Assembly (NCBI GenBank): GCA_030425145.1
Contig: JAUHVK010000005.1
Span: 112,961 to 176,960 of the forward strand
DNA: 64,000 bases
Direction of reading: 5' to 3'
Origin: Alphaproteobacteria bacterium
Lineage (GTDB): Bacteria; Pseudomonadota; Alphaproteobacteria; Rhodobacterales; Rhodobacteraceae
The translations under genes were made by a program, and so were the position numbers. The notes under the pieces are model-generated. The model had not been told where the DNA came from. It did no database searches and was given only the letters and a program-made list of their open reading frames with translations. This document shows positions 63,872 to 64,000 of the stretch, in pieces; positions within the stretch are counted from its first letter, which is position 1, and each line of letters starts with the position of its first letter.

Positions 63872-64000
63872 TTAGTTTGCGACCTGTTCTCTGAGGATAG
63901 AGGCGGTGAGGGAGATGAGGAGATAGATGCCGGAGAAGACGAGGAAGGTCAGCAGGGTGTTCTCGAAGGCGCGGGGGTAGCTTGGGTCCTGAGCGGCGAC
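63872..64000 (-). CDS. C-terminal end of a KpsE/BexC-like capsule export protein (partial)
   Basis: The window ends inside this gene; 42 residues and the TAA at 63872-63874 are seen. The end reads AAQDPSYPRAFENTLLTF followed by a membrane helix and the tail SILREQVAN. A Pro-Tyr-Pro-Arg before a final helix is typical of the inner-membrane periplasmic adaptor of capsule ABC exporters (KpsE, BexC, RkpR-like). Partial, so the family call is tentative. Confidence 0.6.
   Translation of the reverse strand, partial: VAAQDPSYPRAFENTLLTFLVFSGIYLLISLTASILREQVAN

Noticed and set aside
61917..63875. A 652-codon open frame on the plus strand across the HAD and ppaC genes
   Set aside because: It is antisense to two well-recognised genes, and its long openness is explained by their third-position GC bias. 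The translation is His/Arg/Asp-rich and matches no family.
1..64000. CRISPR array, prophage, insertion sequence or integron
   Set aside because: I found no evenly spaced direct repeats, transposase, integrase or phage structural motif on either strand.

Overview
This 64-kb window is chromosomal DNA of a GC-rich alphaproteobacterium, almost certainly Rhodobacteraceae (roseobacter group); I cannot fix the genus. The evidence is a split F0 ATP synthase operon with two b-type subunits, a roseobacter-type porin, several families typical of Rhodobacterales (DUF3576, DUF4389, DUF4170 and DUF2125 proteins, a YcgN protein, a TIGR01459 HAD protein), N-formylglutamate amidohydrolase, and GTCGAC-, CGTACG- and CGCG-centred intergenic palindromes. 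Genes are tightly packed, many with 4-base ATGA overlaps, and no gap exceeds 300 bases. I see no prophage, insertion sequence, CRISPR array or integron.

Layout. 0-5.5 kb: end of coaBC, dut, a membrane-anchored MoeB/ThiF-like enzyme, an M3 oligopeptidase, an unknown membrane protein and an ArsR-type regulator. 5.6-8.3 kb: atpI-atpB-atpE-atpX-atpF, closed by a strong terminator. 8.3-13.6 kb: YggS-type PLP protein, TPR-sulfotransferase, porin, DUF3576 lipoprotein, glycosyltransferase. 13.8-17.9 kb: leuS-lptE-holA. 17.9-24.8 kb: GST, an unusual formate dehydrogenase alpha subunit, an M20 hydrolase, a PAS protein, a 53-residue membrane protein and a GNAT enzyme. 24.8-27.4 kb: response regulator and hybrid histidine kinase, in one operon with the GNAT gene. 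27.6-36.5 kb: a branched-chain-type (HAAT) ABC importer bracketed by two different acyl-CoA ligases, the most system-like locus here. 36.6-40 kb: a probable pseudo-caspase with peptidoglycan-binding domains, a DUF4389 protein and an S41-like protein of unlike composition. 40-45.3 kb: rpmJ, tRNA-Val(GAC), N-formylglutamate amidohydrolase, then lpxK, a waaA-like gene, a DUF4170 gene, enoyl-CoA hydratase and an SDR. 45.4-55.9 kb: DUF2125 protein, SDR, ubiH-type hydroxylase, amidase, aminotransferase, ftsK, lolA and a small membrane protein. 55.9-64 kb: divergent cupin/LysR pair, SLT lipoprotein, hspQ, threonine aldolase, ycgN, ribF, MaoC hydratase, HAD phosphatase, Mn-pyrophosphatase, and the end of a capsule-export-like gene.

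How it works together. Most genes are housekeeping: energy (F0), envelope building (lptE, lpxK, waaA-like, lolA, porin), cofactors (coaBC, ribF), translation (leuS, rpmJ, tRNA) and DNA handling (dut, holA, ftsK). The accessory interest lies in the two-ligase ABC importer, the formate dehydrogenase that lacks the usual His-Cys cluster, the pseudo-caspase, the waaA-like protein without the usual catalytic glutamate, and at least four two-part palindromic elements scattered between genes.
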